Below, one piece after another: positions 17,469 through 26,764 of a DNA stretch of 30,149 bases. Both the position numbers and the translations under genes were made by a program. Under the pieces are notes generated by a model that was not told where the DNA came from, ran no database searches, and was given only the letters and a program-made list of their open reading frames with translations. This DNA comes from UMGS902 sp045538895 (GTDB taxonomy: Bacteria > Bacillota > Clostridia > Oscillospirales > CAG-272), in assembly GCA_045538895.1 (NCBI GenBank), contig JAZQEH010000011.1:1-30149 (forward strand), written 5' to 3'. How positions within the stretch are numbered: position 1 is the first letter of the stretch; each line of letters starts with the position of its first letter.

Positions 17469-20400
17469 TTATTTGTTAACTGCAAGCTTCAGAACACTTA
17501 AGATATCGAAAATGCCGATATTGCCGTTCGCATCGAAATCGCAGTGAACGAAGTCGAAGTCGGCAAGCTTTACGCCTTTCGAGAACTTGAAGAGTCTGAG
17601 TGCATCAATAATATCAACCTTTCCGTCAAGGCTTGCATCACCGAGGGGAAGATTTGATTTGTACACTTCTTCACCGTAGAAAGGTCCGTAATTTGATGAA
17701 GTAACCGTGCCGAGCGTTTTGATACCTGTAATTCTGTCGGCAAGCGGCATGGGGTTGAGGGCAAGAGTAAACACCGTATCTGTAGGCTGCGGTTCTGCGA
17801 TTACGGGAAAATCGTTTTCAAAGGTCATTTCCTGCAAGAACAGTCTGCGCATGGTGTATGCCGAATAGTGATACTCTTTTGCATGGTAAACTGCGAGATA
17901 TCCTGTGCCGTCCGGCTTTGAGGTGATAACCATTGCACCGGGGGAGAGTACGTTGTTTTCGTAGCTTACCTTGTGCAAAGGAGTGGAATACTTTTGCCAG
18001 AGTGAAGCTGTAAGCAGGCTGTCGCTCGAGGTTCCGTTAAAGCGTATAATGCCGGTACAGTATTCGTCGGTACGGGTGTGTCCCGCCGCAAAGATGAGGT
18101 AGAGTGTACCGTTTGGCGAAATAACGGGGAACGGTCCCTCCATAATACCTGCCTCATAGTCATATTCGGGGCTGGAAATTACGGTCATTGCACTTGCCAT
18201 TGTGGTTGCATCGGAAAGCTCACAGATGAAAAGACGCTGGATATGCTGGTTTGTTGCATCCTCGGCTCTGTAGAAGCCTCCGCATACCAAGTACATCTTT
18301 GAACCGTGGTTGATGATACGGGGTGAAAGATAGCTTTCTACGTTTTCATCAAGGTTTGTAAACGTGCCGATGTATTCGTATTCGCCATCGGGAGATGACG
18401 TTGTGCCTCTCCAGATACGTGGCATACGGCGGTTTGAAACGCTGCTTGCCATGCCGACGTCGCAGGTGGTGTAGATATACCACGTTCCGTCGATGAGGTA
18501 GAGCTGCGGTGCCCAGACGCTTTCGATTTCGCTGCCGTCGCCGCTTTCTGCCTGTGACCATATAAGAACGGGCTCAACCTTTCCGATATCGCACAGATTT
18601 GCCGCCTTTGCCATGTAGAATGCGGGAAGCGAGAGATATTCTTTCGCAAACGTATAGTAGTAATAGCCGTCGTGGTAAATAACAGACGGGTCTGCGTAGC
18701 CTGCAATCGGATTGGTAAAGCTGGCTTCGCCTATGATTTCGGCATTAAGGTCAACGTTTTCCGAAACGTTGAGGTTTCCACCTGCACAGATGATACTGCT
18801 TACACGGTCGAAATTGCCGCCTGCGAGGTTGAGAGTGAAGTTCTTGCCAACCGCACTTCCATCCTTGGAACGGCTGATGTCACCGTGGAACTCGCCGCCC
18901 TCAAAGAAGAAGCGGAGGTGTCCCTTGATACTGGTGTCCGAGTCGTGGCTGCCGTAGATGGGACACTCGAAAAGGCCGCCTAAAATATAGATTCTTGCAC
19001 CGTCGTTAAGGTCACTTCTGCCTGCGAGGTAGACACCCTCGGTAAACGTGCCGCCGAGAATGTATACATAAACGCTGCCTGTGATCTTGTATACGGTGGT
19101 ATCCGCATCGGAGGGGTGATAGGATGCGCCTGAGAGAACGCCCCATGTGCCGCTCTTAACCGTGAGGTTTACGTTCTGCAGCATAGCAGTCTTTGCATGG
19201 CTGCCGCCGACAAGTGTCGGGTACTGTTCGATTCGCTTACCCGGATAAAGCTTACACTCAACGCCTTCGCCGATGGTTAATTTGTTACCCTCGGCACTGA
19301 CAAAGGTGTATCTTTCAACCGAGAGGAAGGTTACGTTTTCGATAACCGTTTCGCATGAAGCACGGAGTCCGGCCGAAAGCTCGATGCGTGCATCTGCAAA
19401 GTCACGGTAGTCAATGCCCATGTAGACCGATGTTATAACAGTTTTTGAAGCTGTTGCGGGGAGAACGGTTGTGGACTTCAAGTAAACGGGACCGCAGATT
19501 ACAACCTTCTTTTCGCCGTTTGCCGCAGTAATCGCTGCTGCAAGGTTTGTCATGGGAGTAAGCGGTGAGGAGCCGTCACCTTCAATCTGACCTTTTGCCA
19601 TGTTAAGTTCGTTTGTAACGAAGATTGCATCGTTTGGTACGTTGTATTTTACGGTGCCGGCGAAGTCGATTTCGCTGTCTGCCAAAGAGTATGCACCGAA
19701 AACGTCTACGCATTTGTCGGTTGCGTGTTTTGCCGCACCTATCTTACCCGAATGGGTGCCGCCGAATATCTGCACTGCACCGCTTTCGCCGCAGTTTTCA
19801 AATGCGTAAAGGTTGCCGCCGAGAGTACCCGATGTGACAAGAATATAGCCCTCGGTCTTGCTTTCGCCTGCCGAGGCTATGATATCACCCGAAACGGTTG
19901 CACCGTCGATATGGAGGTAAACGTCCTTATCCTTTGCACCTTTCATGTATGCGAAAAGGCCGCTTTTTACGGTTGCATCGGTGAAGTTCTTGAGTGCTAC
20001 ACCGTTACCGCTTATGCTGTCGCCTATAAGGATTTTGCCGTCCGAGCAGCTTATAACCTTTGTGCCGTAGCCGTTGAGAGCAATATTGTCAATTTCGGTA
20101 TCGCCTCCGAGATAAAGGTCAGCGCTGAAATTGATTGCGGCATCGGCGGTTACGCCCTCAATAATAACCTTTTTATCGCCCGAAATTTTAAGTGCGGAGG
20201 AATCTACCTCGCCGCTTATACGGATAAGACCGCCGTTTGTCAGGGTGGCGGTGCCGCCGTTTTTAAGATTTACAAGCGGTGCAAATCCACTCGTGGTAAT
20301 ACCGCTTTTTACGTCTGCAACGGCAAGTCCGTTTACGTTTTCTGCACTTACCGTGCCGAAGTTTGTAAACGTGCCGCCGCTTATTGTAACAAAGAAGTCG

Positions 20401-21266
20401 CCGTCAATTTTGCTTGCAACGTTGTCCTGAACCGCACGGATGTCGCCGCCTGCAAACGTACCGCCGCTTATATTAATGTAGATATTGCCGTGTATATGCT
20501 GGTTGTTTGTAACCGAGGAGTTGTAGCCGGGTCTGCCGACACCGACTACCGAGCATTTGAAGCTGCCGCCTGTGATATTGAGCGTGGCATCGCCCTCGAG
20601 TGCGTCAAAGCCGAGAGGAGAAATGAGCGCATTGTCGCTTGCAAGGGTTTTGTTTGACGTGAACGTGCCGCCGTTTATTTCGAGCGTTACGTTTGAGATG
20701 GTGCCTACCGCATGCTCGTCACTGTCACGGTAGGAGCCGCCACGAACATAGTACCATTCTCCGCTTTCAATACGGATAGTGAAGTCGGCGTACTTCATGG
20801 AAGAGTAGGTTTCGCCGCTTTTACCTGCGTATGTGCCGCCGTAAATAATGGGGGCGTACTGCTTGTAGGTGTTAACTATGCCTGTTCCGAATGTGACACT
20901 GTTACCCATGCAGAAAATCATGGGAATGTTTTCGGTACAGTTGAAGTTTACATTCTGAAAAGTAACGGGGGCATCAACGTAGAGCTTTGTGCCGATGTTG
21001 ATTTTTGCACCGTTTTTACATGAAACTGTAAAGGGGGCATCGCTTGTGATTCCGGCACCGTTTGCAAAGGTCACGTCGCCTGTGATTACAACGTTTCCGC
21101 CGTTTGCAAGCGAGTCAAATGCCGCCTGAACGGTTTTGAACGGAGCCGCTTCGGTGCCTGCGTTTGAGTCGGCTCCGCTTGCACCGTTTACATATACCGT
21201 GTCTGCTGCAATAGCACTTATTGAAAGTGCTATTGCAAAGATAACGGAAAGAATCAGTTTTTTCAT
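17469..21266 (-). CDS. Secreted dockerin protein: beta-helix-like region + GH43-like propeller (operon gene 4)
   Basis: A 1265-residue exported protein, co-linear paralogue of the one at 945-4733 with long matching stretches throughout. The signal peptide is ~1-21 (ISAIAA). The opening module TVYVNGASGADSNAGT continues with GG-rich beta-helix-like repeats to ~845, with a second module opening near residue 545. The GH43-like propeller spans ~848-1180 with ADPS (D859), WAPQLYLIDG and MEGPFP (E1043), a better match to the GH43 EGP motif than in its paralogue. Like it, it has SPR and SPGA in place of the usual GH43 IDP and GPGH. Residues 1209-1265 form a dockerin (DASLDGKVDIID, DFDANGNIGIFD). AGGAG precedes the start. 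It lies 12 bases after the SLH gene, so it is co-transcribed with it. Confidence 0.82.
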   Translation of the reverse strand: MKKLILSVIFAIALSISAIAADTVYVNGASGADSNAGTEAAPFKTVQAAFDSLANGGNVVITGDVTFANGAGITSDAPFTVSCKNGAKINIGTKLYVDAPVTFQNVNFNCTENIPMIFCMGNSVTFGTGIVNTYKQYAPIIYGGTYAGKSGETYSSMKYADFTIRIESGEWYYVRGGSYRDSDEHAVGTISNVTLEINGGTFTSNKTLASDNALISPLGFDALEGDATLNITGGSFKCSVVGVGRPGYNSSVTNNQHIHGNIYINISGGTFAGGDIRAVQDNVASKIDGDFFVTISGGTFTNFGTVSAENVNGLAVADVKSGITTSGFAPLVNLKNGGTATLTNGGLIRISGEVDSSALKISGDKKVIIEGVTADAAINFSADLYLGGDTEIDNIALNGYGTKVISCSDGKILIGDSISGNGVALKNFTDATVKSGLFAYMKGAKDKDVYLHIDGATVSGDIIASAGESKTEGYILVTSGTLGGNLYAFENCGESGAVQIFGGTHSGKIGAAKHATDKCVDVFGAYSLADSEIDFAGTVKYNVPNDAIFVTNELNMAKGQIEGDGSSPLTPMTNLAAAITAANGEKKVVICGPVYLKSTTVLPATASKTVITSVYMGIDYRDFADARIELSAGLRASCETVIENVTFLSVERYTFVSAEGNKLTIGEGVECKLYPGKRIEQYPTLVGGSHAKTAMLQNVNLTVKSGTWGVLSGASYHPSDADTTVYKITGSVYVYILGGTFTEGVYLAGRSDLNDGARIYILGGLFECPIYGSHDSDTSIKGHLRFFFEGGEFHGDISRSKDGSAVGKNFTLNLAGGNFDRVSSIICAGGNLNVSENVDLNAEIIGEASFTNPIAGYADPSVIYHDGYYYYTFAKEYLSLPAFYMAKAANLCDIGKVEPVLIWSQAESGDGSEIESVWAPQLYLIDGTWYIYTTCDVGMASSVSNRRMPRIWRGTTSSPDGEYEYIGTFTNLDENVESYLSPRIINHGSKMYLVCGGFYRAEDATNQHIQRLFICELSDATTMASAMTVISSPEYDYEAGIMEGPFPVISPNGTLYLIFAAGHTRTDEYCTGIIRFNGTSSDSLLTASLWQKYSTPLHKVSYENNVLSPGAMVITSKPDGTGYLAVYHAKEYHYSAYTMRRLFLQEMTFENDFPVIAEPQPTDTVFTLALNPMPLADRITGIKTLGTVTSSNYGPFYGEEVYKSNLPLGDASLDGKVDIIDALRLFKFSKGVKLADFDFVHCDFDANGNIGIFDILSVLKLAVNK

Positions 21267-21278
21267 AAATACTCCTGT

Positions 21279-24200
21279 TTATTTAACTCTGTACTCTTTT
21301 GCTGCAATTCTGGTAAAGATTACGCATGCTTCGCTTCTTACAATTTCGTCATTCGGACGGTAGTTGCCGCTTCCTGCGTCACCGCCTACGATACCTGCAT
21401 TGAAGAGCTTGGAAACTGCACCGTAGCAAGCCATGTCGCTTGTAACGTCGGGGTTTGAGCCGTTTCTTACTGCCGCATATTCGCTGTCGGGGAGAATGTT
21501 TGCAAATACAATAGCCATTTCTCCTCTGGTGATGTTGCGGTCAACGTTTGTGAACTGCGTTTTTGTGATTATACCGTTTTCAATGCAGTACTCAACGTAA
21601 GGTGTGTACCATGCTTCGCCTGCTGCAGCCGCACGTACGGTCTTACCGTTATAGGTCTTGTGAATATTAACCGCTGCAGTGAGTGCCTGCGCAACGGTGA
21701 ACTTGCCGTCGGGTGAGAACTTGGTTGTGCTTGTACCGTTTGCAAGTGCATATTCATACGCAACCTTTACATAGGTGTAGTACCATGCCTTTTCAGCTAC
21801 GTCGGTGAAGTTGTTTTCGTAGGTGCGTGTTTTTTCAAATTTACCTGCACTTTCAAGTTTGCCCTGTGCGGTAAAGCCTGCAATACGCTTTGAAAGAGGA
21901 AGCGAGTTCATCTCCATTGTGAATACGGTGGAAACGGGCTGGGGATCTTCCATGTGGGGGAATCCGTTTTCGTCAAAGGTGATTTCCTGCATGTGCATAC
22001 GGCGCATGGAGTATGCGGAGAGGTGATATTCCTTTGCGTGGTAAACGCCGTAGTATCTTGAACCGTCGGGAGAGGTGGTAACTACCAGAGCACCGGGGGA
22101 GTATACGAAGTTATTGAGGTTTGCGTACTGCAAAGGTTCGGGGAACTTTTCCCATTTGGATGCGTCAAGCAGACTGTCTTTTTCGGTACCGTTGAAACGC
22201 ATGATACCTGTTGCATAGTAGTCGGTACGTGTATGGCCTGCCGCAAAGAGGAGGTAGAGGTCACCCTTCGGAGTGTAGAAAGGATACGGACCTTCCATGA
22301 TACCCTTGAGCATTGCAGTATCTGCGGGGTCATACTCATAGTAGTAGCAGGGAGAGGAAATTACTATCTGCTTTGAAGCCATCTTTGTGGGGGTTTCAAG
22401 CTCACATACACGCATTCTCTGTGTATGGGGATTTGTATCGCTCTGGGTATAGAAGCCGCTCATGAACATATACCACTTGCCGCCGTGCTTGATTACACGG
22501 GGAGAGAGGTAGGTGTATGCATCTTCGTCGATGTTTTCCATACAGCCGAAGAATTCGTAAGGACCTGTGGGTTCATCTACCTGACCTACCCAAACGTATG
22601 GGAATCGGCGGTCGGCACCGGTAGCGGTGTCTTTAGCTGTCTGTGCCGCTGCGTAGATATACCATCTGCCGTCCATAAAGTAGAGCTGGGGTGCCCAGAG
22701 TGCGGTCATTTCTTTAGCCTGACCTGTAAGCTTCTGGCTCCAGATGAGAACAGGCTCAACCTTGCCGATATCGCAGAGGTTTACAGCCTTTGCCATCCAG
22801 AGGCCCTGACCGCCGTTGTAGCCGCTTGCATAGGTGTAATAGTAGTAGCCTTCGTGATACACGATTGACGGGTCAGCGAAGCCTGCGATGGGGTTTGTAT
22901 AGCTTATCTCGCCTGAAAGGGGAGCATCAAGGTTTATATTGCTTGCAACGTTTAATTCGGAGGTGTTGTCGCCGCCGAGTGCTTCTGCACCGATGATGAC
23001 ACTTGCACGGGTGATATCCGCATTGTGAACGTTGAAGATGAATTTGCCGTTAAGTGTGGGGAGGTCGTTCTGTGCTGCACGGATGTCGCCTTCAAAGCCG
23101 CCCTTAAAGCCGTTGAGCGTTACGCTTCCGTCAACTGTGATAGCCTCACCGGACAAGCCGAATACCGAGCATGCAAACGTACCACCGTATACGTTGAACG
23201 TAGCGTTACCTTTCAGGTTGTTAAGACCTGCGATGAAAGAGTCGTCGGTAAATTTACCGCCGTAGACGTCGATAGTGATGTTACCCTCAATTCTTCTTGT
23301 CTTGCCGGAGTTCGCAACGATAGAGAACTGACCGCCTACAAGTGAGCCCCACGTACCGCTCTTAACGGTCATGTGGATGTCTTTCTTGAGTGAGTTTGAG
23401 AGTGCAAACGAGCCTGCGATAAGGTCGGGATAATCCTCGGTACGGTTGCCCTTGAAGATCTCGCAAGTTACACCGTCGCCAACGGTAAATTCGTTACCCT
23501 CTGCGGAGATGTAGCAGTCGTTACCCTTGGAAACAAAGTGGATGTTTTCAAGGAGAGTTTCGCTGTTGAATGCAATGTACTTTGTAAGCTCGATGTGAGC
23601 ATCGTTGAGCTTTGCATAGTCAACACCGCCGTAAACGGAGGTGAGAGTGATTTTGCCTGCGGTCTTGCGGAGAGTTTTACCCGTGTCTACGGATACCTTG
23701 CCGCATACAACTATCGTACCGCCGTTCTTGAGCTTTTCGGTTGCGGCAACAATGTCGCCGAGTGCCTTGTCGGGAGTTGTACCGTCGCCCTCGCCGTCAT
23801 CACGGATGTAAACTACGCTGTCGCTTACGGTAACGGTGGGGAAGGTAACAGGAGCTTCGTTTGCTTTGATGATCGAATCAAGCTTTGTAAGAACTTCATT
23901 TCCGCCCTGTGCGGTAACCGTTTCGTCAAAGTCGGTAGCCTTGGGAGCTATGCCGTTTGCTACAATGAGAGTTGCGTTTCCGAGTACGCTTTCTGCATTA
24001 AAGTTTGCCGCACCCGAAAAGTCGCCGCCGCTTACCGCAAGGGTAAAGTCGCCCTTGAGTTCGCTTGCGATTGTATCGTGAACCGCACCTACGGTAATGC
24101 CTTTACGGAATTTACCGCCGGTAATGGTGATTGTAACATCACCGTTTGCATATGCGCTATTGGATGCGGAGGAGTTTGTACCGGGACGGCCGAGTCCCAT

Positions 24201-25943
24201 AACAGAGCAGTTGATCTCACCGCCGTTGATTTCGATTTTTGCAAAACCGTCAAGTGCATCAAAGCCTGCAACGGCAACGATACCGTTCATTCCCTTTGAG
24301 GTTGTGGTGTTGGTGATTCTGCCGCCGTTGATGATAATGGAAACGTTGCCGATGGTACCTACCGCCTGTGCTTCACCCGTACGGATGGAGCCGCCGCGTA
24401 CATAGTACCAGTCGCCTGAATCTATCTGGATTGTATAATCGTAGAATTTGGTGTTGTAAATGGTTGTACCTGTGCGTGCACAGTCGGTACCGCCCCAGAT
24501 CGCCATGGGGTTTGTTGAGTAGGTGGTTGTTACCTCTTTGCCGATGTGGAGGCTGTTGCCAAGGCAGTAGAACTCAGCACCGTTTGCATTGGAAATATCA
24601 ATGCACTCAATCAAAGTGTCACCGCCGAGGAATACGTCAACGTCAAACGTAAGAGATGCGCCTGTTTCACGGTAGTCAACACCATCGTAAAGTGAGGTTA
24701 TGGTAACCTTGCCCTCATGCTTCGGGAAAGAAGCTTCGGTTGCGGTGTCGATTTTAACGTCGCCGGAAACCACGATTGTACCGCCGTTTTTGCCGAGGAG
24801 CTTGAACGCACGGTTGATTGTCTGAACAGGTCTTGAATAGGAGGTACCGTCATTTGCATCGCTGCCGCTGTCGCTTAAGTAAACAACGCCGATATTTGTT
24901 GCGTCCTCTTTATAGCCTGTGATTACGTCAAAGTTTTCAACGCATGCGTAGGTTTCGATCCATTCCTTGGTGATCTGCGGAGCCTTTGTTACGTCAAGAG
25001 TGGTGTGACCGTAGTTTGCACCGGAGTTGTAAAGTGCACCTGCGTTAAGACCGATAAACGCATTGTCGCTTCTCCAACCGATATCGCCGGAGGTGAAGTA
25101 GTTTTCGGGCTTCATGTTTTCGGTAATGCGAACGGTTACGTCAATGTTATATGCAACCTCTTCACTGCCGCAGCCTGTCATGAAGTTCGTGAGCTTACCG
25201 CCGTCAAGAGTGATAACTGCGGCACCGCCCGTAACGGTTTTGGAGCCCCAACGGTAAGCACCGAAAAGCTTGTTTACAACGCCCTCGCCGCCGATGGTTA
25301 TGTAGGCAGTACCCGTGTAGTTTGCCATTGTGTTCTTGCCCACGTTTCTGCCAAGACCTGTGAGCTCTGCAACGGTACCGCCGAGAATGGTTACGTGAGA
25401 ATCCTTGGAGTAGTCGTCATCGGGGACTGAGATAACGCCGTTAGTGTGGTCAAGACCGCCGATTACGTGTACCTCGATGCTGTCCATAATGCATCCTTTG
25501 CCAAAGGTAAGGTCAAAGAATCTGCCCGAAACAACGAAGGTTTTTTTAGAGCTGTTGTAAAAAGTTATGTTTTCAAAAACCGTGTCGGCTGTGCATACGT
25601 AGCGTGAGCCGTCAGGACAGATAAGGCGGGAGGAGTAGTTCGTTCCGCCGTATTCGCCCGTTATTGTAACGGTGCCGTCAGCCGCAGGTGAAGTAAAACC
25701 GGGGAGAGCGCCGTCATACGCTGACGAGTTTGAGAACGTGTAGTCGCCGCAAACGACTATTGTGCCGCCGTAGGGGAGGGCAACGAATGCGTCTGCCATA
25801 TCGCCGAAAGCGTTTTCGGGCGATGAACCGTCACCGCTTCCGCCGTCTTTAAGATAGACAACGTCTGCTGCGAATGCACTGAACGTGAGCAGTGCTGCAA
25901 TCAGAAGCGCGGTGAGAAATCCGATAAGTAATGATTTTTTCAT
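21279..25943 (-). CDS. Cell-surface SLH protein: three beta-helix modules + GH43-like propeller (operon gene 3)
   Basis: A 1554-residue exported protein. The signal peptide is ~1-26 (LTFSAFAA). Three related modules open near residues 27, 350 and 705 with 'VYL.D.GSGDGSSP...GGTIVVCGD' patterns and continue as Gly-rich beta-helix-like repeats. The GH43-like propeller (~1013-1350) has ADPS (D1024), WAPQLYFMDG and MEGPYP (E1217), again with SPR and SPGA variants. Residues 1379-1554 form three S-layer-homology repeats (FTDVAEKAWYY, TNVDRNITRGEMA, YRPNDEIVRSEA), which bind cell-wall secondary polymers. So the domain organisation is that of the dockerin paralogues, but attached directly to the envelope. 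AAGGAG lies before the ATG, 11 bases after the AraC gene. Substrate and catalysis are unproven. Confidence 0.85.
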   Translation of the reverse strand: MKKSLLIGFLTALLIAALLTFSAFAADVVYLKDGGSGDGSSPENAFGDMADAFVALPYGGTIVVCGDYTFSNSSAYDGALPGFTSPAADGTVTITGEYGGTNYSSRLICPDGSRYVCTADTVFENITFYNSSKKTFVVSGRFFDLTFGKGCIMDSIEVHVIGGLDHTNGVISVPDDDYSKDSHVTILGGTVAELTGLGRNVGKNTMANYTGTAYITIGGEGVVNKLFGAYRWGSKTVTGGAAVITLDGGKLTNFMTGCGSEEVAYNIDVTVRITENMKPENYFTSGDIGWRSDNAFIGLNAGALYNSGANYGHTTLDVTKAPQITKEWIETYACVENFDVITGYKEDATNIGVVYLSDSGSDANDGTSYSRPVQTINRAFKLLGKNGGTIVVSGDVKIDTATEASFPKHEGKVTITSLYDGVDYRETGASLTFDVDVFLGGDTLIECIDISNANGAEFYCLGNSLHIGKEVTTTYSTNPMAIWGGTDCARTGTTIYNTKFYDYTIQIDSGDWYYVRGGSIRTGEAQAVGTIGNVSIIINGGRITNTTTSKGMNGIVAVAGFDALDGFAKIEINGGEINCSVMGLGRPGTNSSASNSAYANGDVTITITGGKFRKGITVGAVHDTIASELKGDFTLAVSGGDFSGAANFNAESVLGNATLIVANGIAPKATDFDETVTAQGGNEVLTKLDSIIKANEAPVTFPTVTVSDSVVYIRDDGEGDGTTPDKALGDIVAATEKLKNGGTIVVCGKVSVDTGKTLRKTAGKITLTSVYGGVDYAKLNDAHIELTKYIAFNSETLLENIHFVSKGNDCYISAEGNEFTVGDGVTCEIFKGNRTEDYPDLIAGSFALSNSLKKDIHMTVKSGTWGSLVGGQFSIVANSGKTRRIEGNITIDVYGGKFTDDSFIAGLNNLKGNATFNVYGGTFACSVFGLSGEAITVDGSVTLNGFKGGFEGDIRAAQNDLPTLNGKFIFNVHNADITRASVIIGAEALGGDNTSELNVASNINLDAPLSGEISYTNPIAGFADPSIVYHEGYYYYTYASGYNGGQGLWMAKAVNLCDIGKVEPVLIWSQKLTGQAKEMTALWAPQLYFMDGRWYIYAAAQTAKDTATGADRRFPYVWVGQVDEPTGPYEFFGCMENIDEDAYTYLSPRVIKHGGKWYMFMSGFYTQSDTNPHTQRMRVCELETPTKMASKQIVISSPCYYYEYDPADTAMLKGIMEGPYPFYTPKGDLYLLFAAGHTRTDYYATGIMRFNGTEKDSLLDASKWEKFPEPLQYANLNNFVYSPGALVVTTSPDGSRYYGVYHAKEYHLSAYSMRRMHMQEITFDENGFPHMEDPQPVSTVFTMEMNSLPLSKRIAGFTAQGKLESAGKFEKTRTYENNFTDVAEKAWYYTYVKVAYEYALANGTSTTKFSPDGKFTVAQALTAAVNIHKTYNGKTVRAAAAGEAWYTPYVEYCIENGIITKTQFTNVDRNITRGEMAIVFANILPDSEYAAVRNGSNPDVTSDMACYGAVSKLFNAGIVGGDAGSGNYRPNDEIVRSEACVIFTRIAAKEYRVK

Positions 25944-25954
25944 GTTTTTCTCCT

Positions 25955-26764
25955 TTATTTATAGGTGATAAACTCGCCCTCGCGTGCAAGGATTGCCTCG
26001 CGGTAGCGGCTTGGGGAGGTGCCAAAATGTTTTTTGAACATACGTGAAAACGTTACGATGTCGTTGTACCCCGAAGAGTATGCGGCATCGGCAACAGAGC
26101 ATTGACCGTTTACAAGCAGCTCCGCCGCACGCTCAAGTCTGTATACAACAAGATACTGTTTTGGCGAAAGACCTGTCTGATTTTTAAAAACAGTGCTGAA
26201 ATATGTACGGTCAAGGTTGAGTTCTTTTGCTATATCTGAAATGCGGATATTGTTTTTATAGTTCTGCGATATGTATTCTTTTGCCGCACTTACGTAGGGA
26301 CTTATGCTGTGAGTCATGCCGCTTTGCATCTGGATAAGCACGCTCATAAGCTCCCATAACTTTGCCGAAAGAAATTCCTCTTTGCCACATTCAAGCTTTG
26401 CTGCGGAGAGGATATCGACAAATATCCTGCCTGCCGCAGGTGCAGAGAATACGTCGGTGTCGAGCAGATGCGGCAGTTCGGTATCGCTGTCAAATGCAAC
26501 CCATATATAGTGCCACGGATTCTTTTCGTCAGCAGTGTATACATGCCTCTGATGCGGATGTATCACAAAAATCTGCGACGGAGAAACGGTGTATTTTGTT
26601 GCGTTTGTTTCAAAGGTGCCGCTACCCGATACCACGTAGTGCAACAGCCAGTACGGGCGGGGTACATCTACCGAAAAGCCGCCCTCACATTCCTGCTGTC
26701 CCCATGTGACGGGGTTAAGTCCTGCGAGTCTTTTCTGATTGACTCTGTACTCTTCAAGCAGCAT
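25955..26764 (-). CDS. AraC-family transcriptional regulator (operon gene 2)
   Basis: A 269-residue regulator. The N-terminal ~150 residues are a cupin-like ligand-binding domain with the typical 'LLHYVVSGSGTF' and 'IHPHQRHVY' stretches. The C-terminal ~100 residues hold two helix-turn-helix units (ISDIAKELNLDRTYFSTVFK and VADAAYSSGYNDIVTFSRMF) and the GTSPSRYR ending. The cupin likely binds a sugar and activates the operon promoter. The ATG at 26764 overlaps the GH2 stop codon by one base (TGATG), indicating translational coupling; the GTG at 26767 is an alternative. I see no strong Shine-Dalgarno sequence of its own. Its location inside the operon suggests positive autoregulation. Confidence 0.93.
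   Translation of the reverse strand: MLLEEYRVNQKRLAGLNPVTWGQQECEGGFSVDVPRPYWLLHYVVSGSGTFETNATKYTVSPSQIFVIHPHQRHVYTADEKNPWHYIWVAFDSDTELPHLLDTDVFSAPAAGRIFVDILSAAKLECGKEEFLSAKLWELMSVLIQMQSGMTHSISPYVSAAKEYISQNYKNNIRISDIAKELNLDRTYFSTVFKNQTGLSPKQYLVVYRLERAAELLVNGQCSVADAAYSSGYNDIVTFSRMFKKHFGTSPSRYREAILAREGEFITYK

Noticed and set aside
19725..20657. Long open frames antisense to the giant genes and to valS and GH2 (for example 19725-20657, 23538-24299, 14764-15543, 27670-28374, plus strand)
   Set aside because: They lie opposite genes with clear domains, are Cys-rich and low in recognisable motifs, and have no credible ribosome sites. They follow from codon bias on the real strand.
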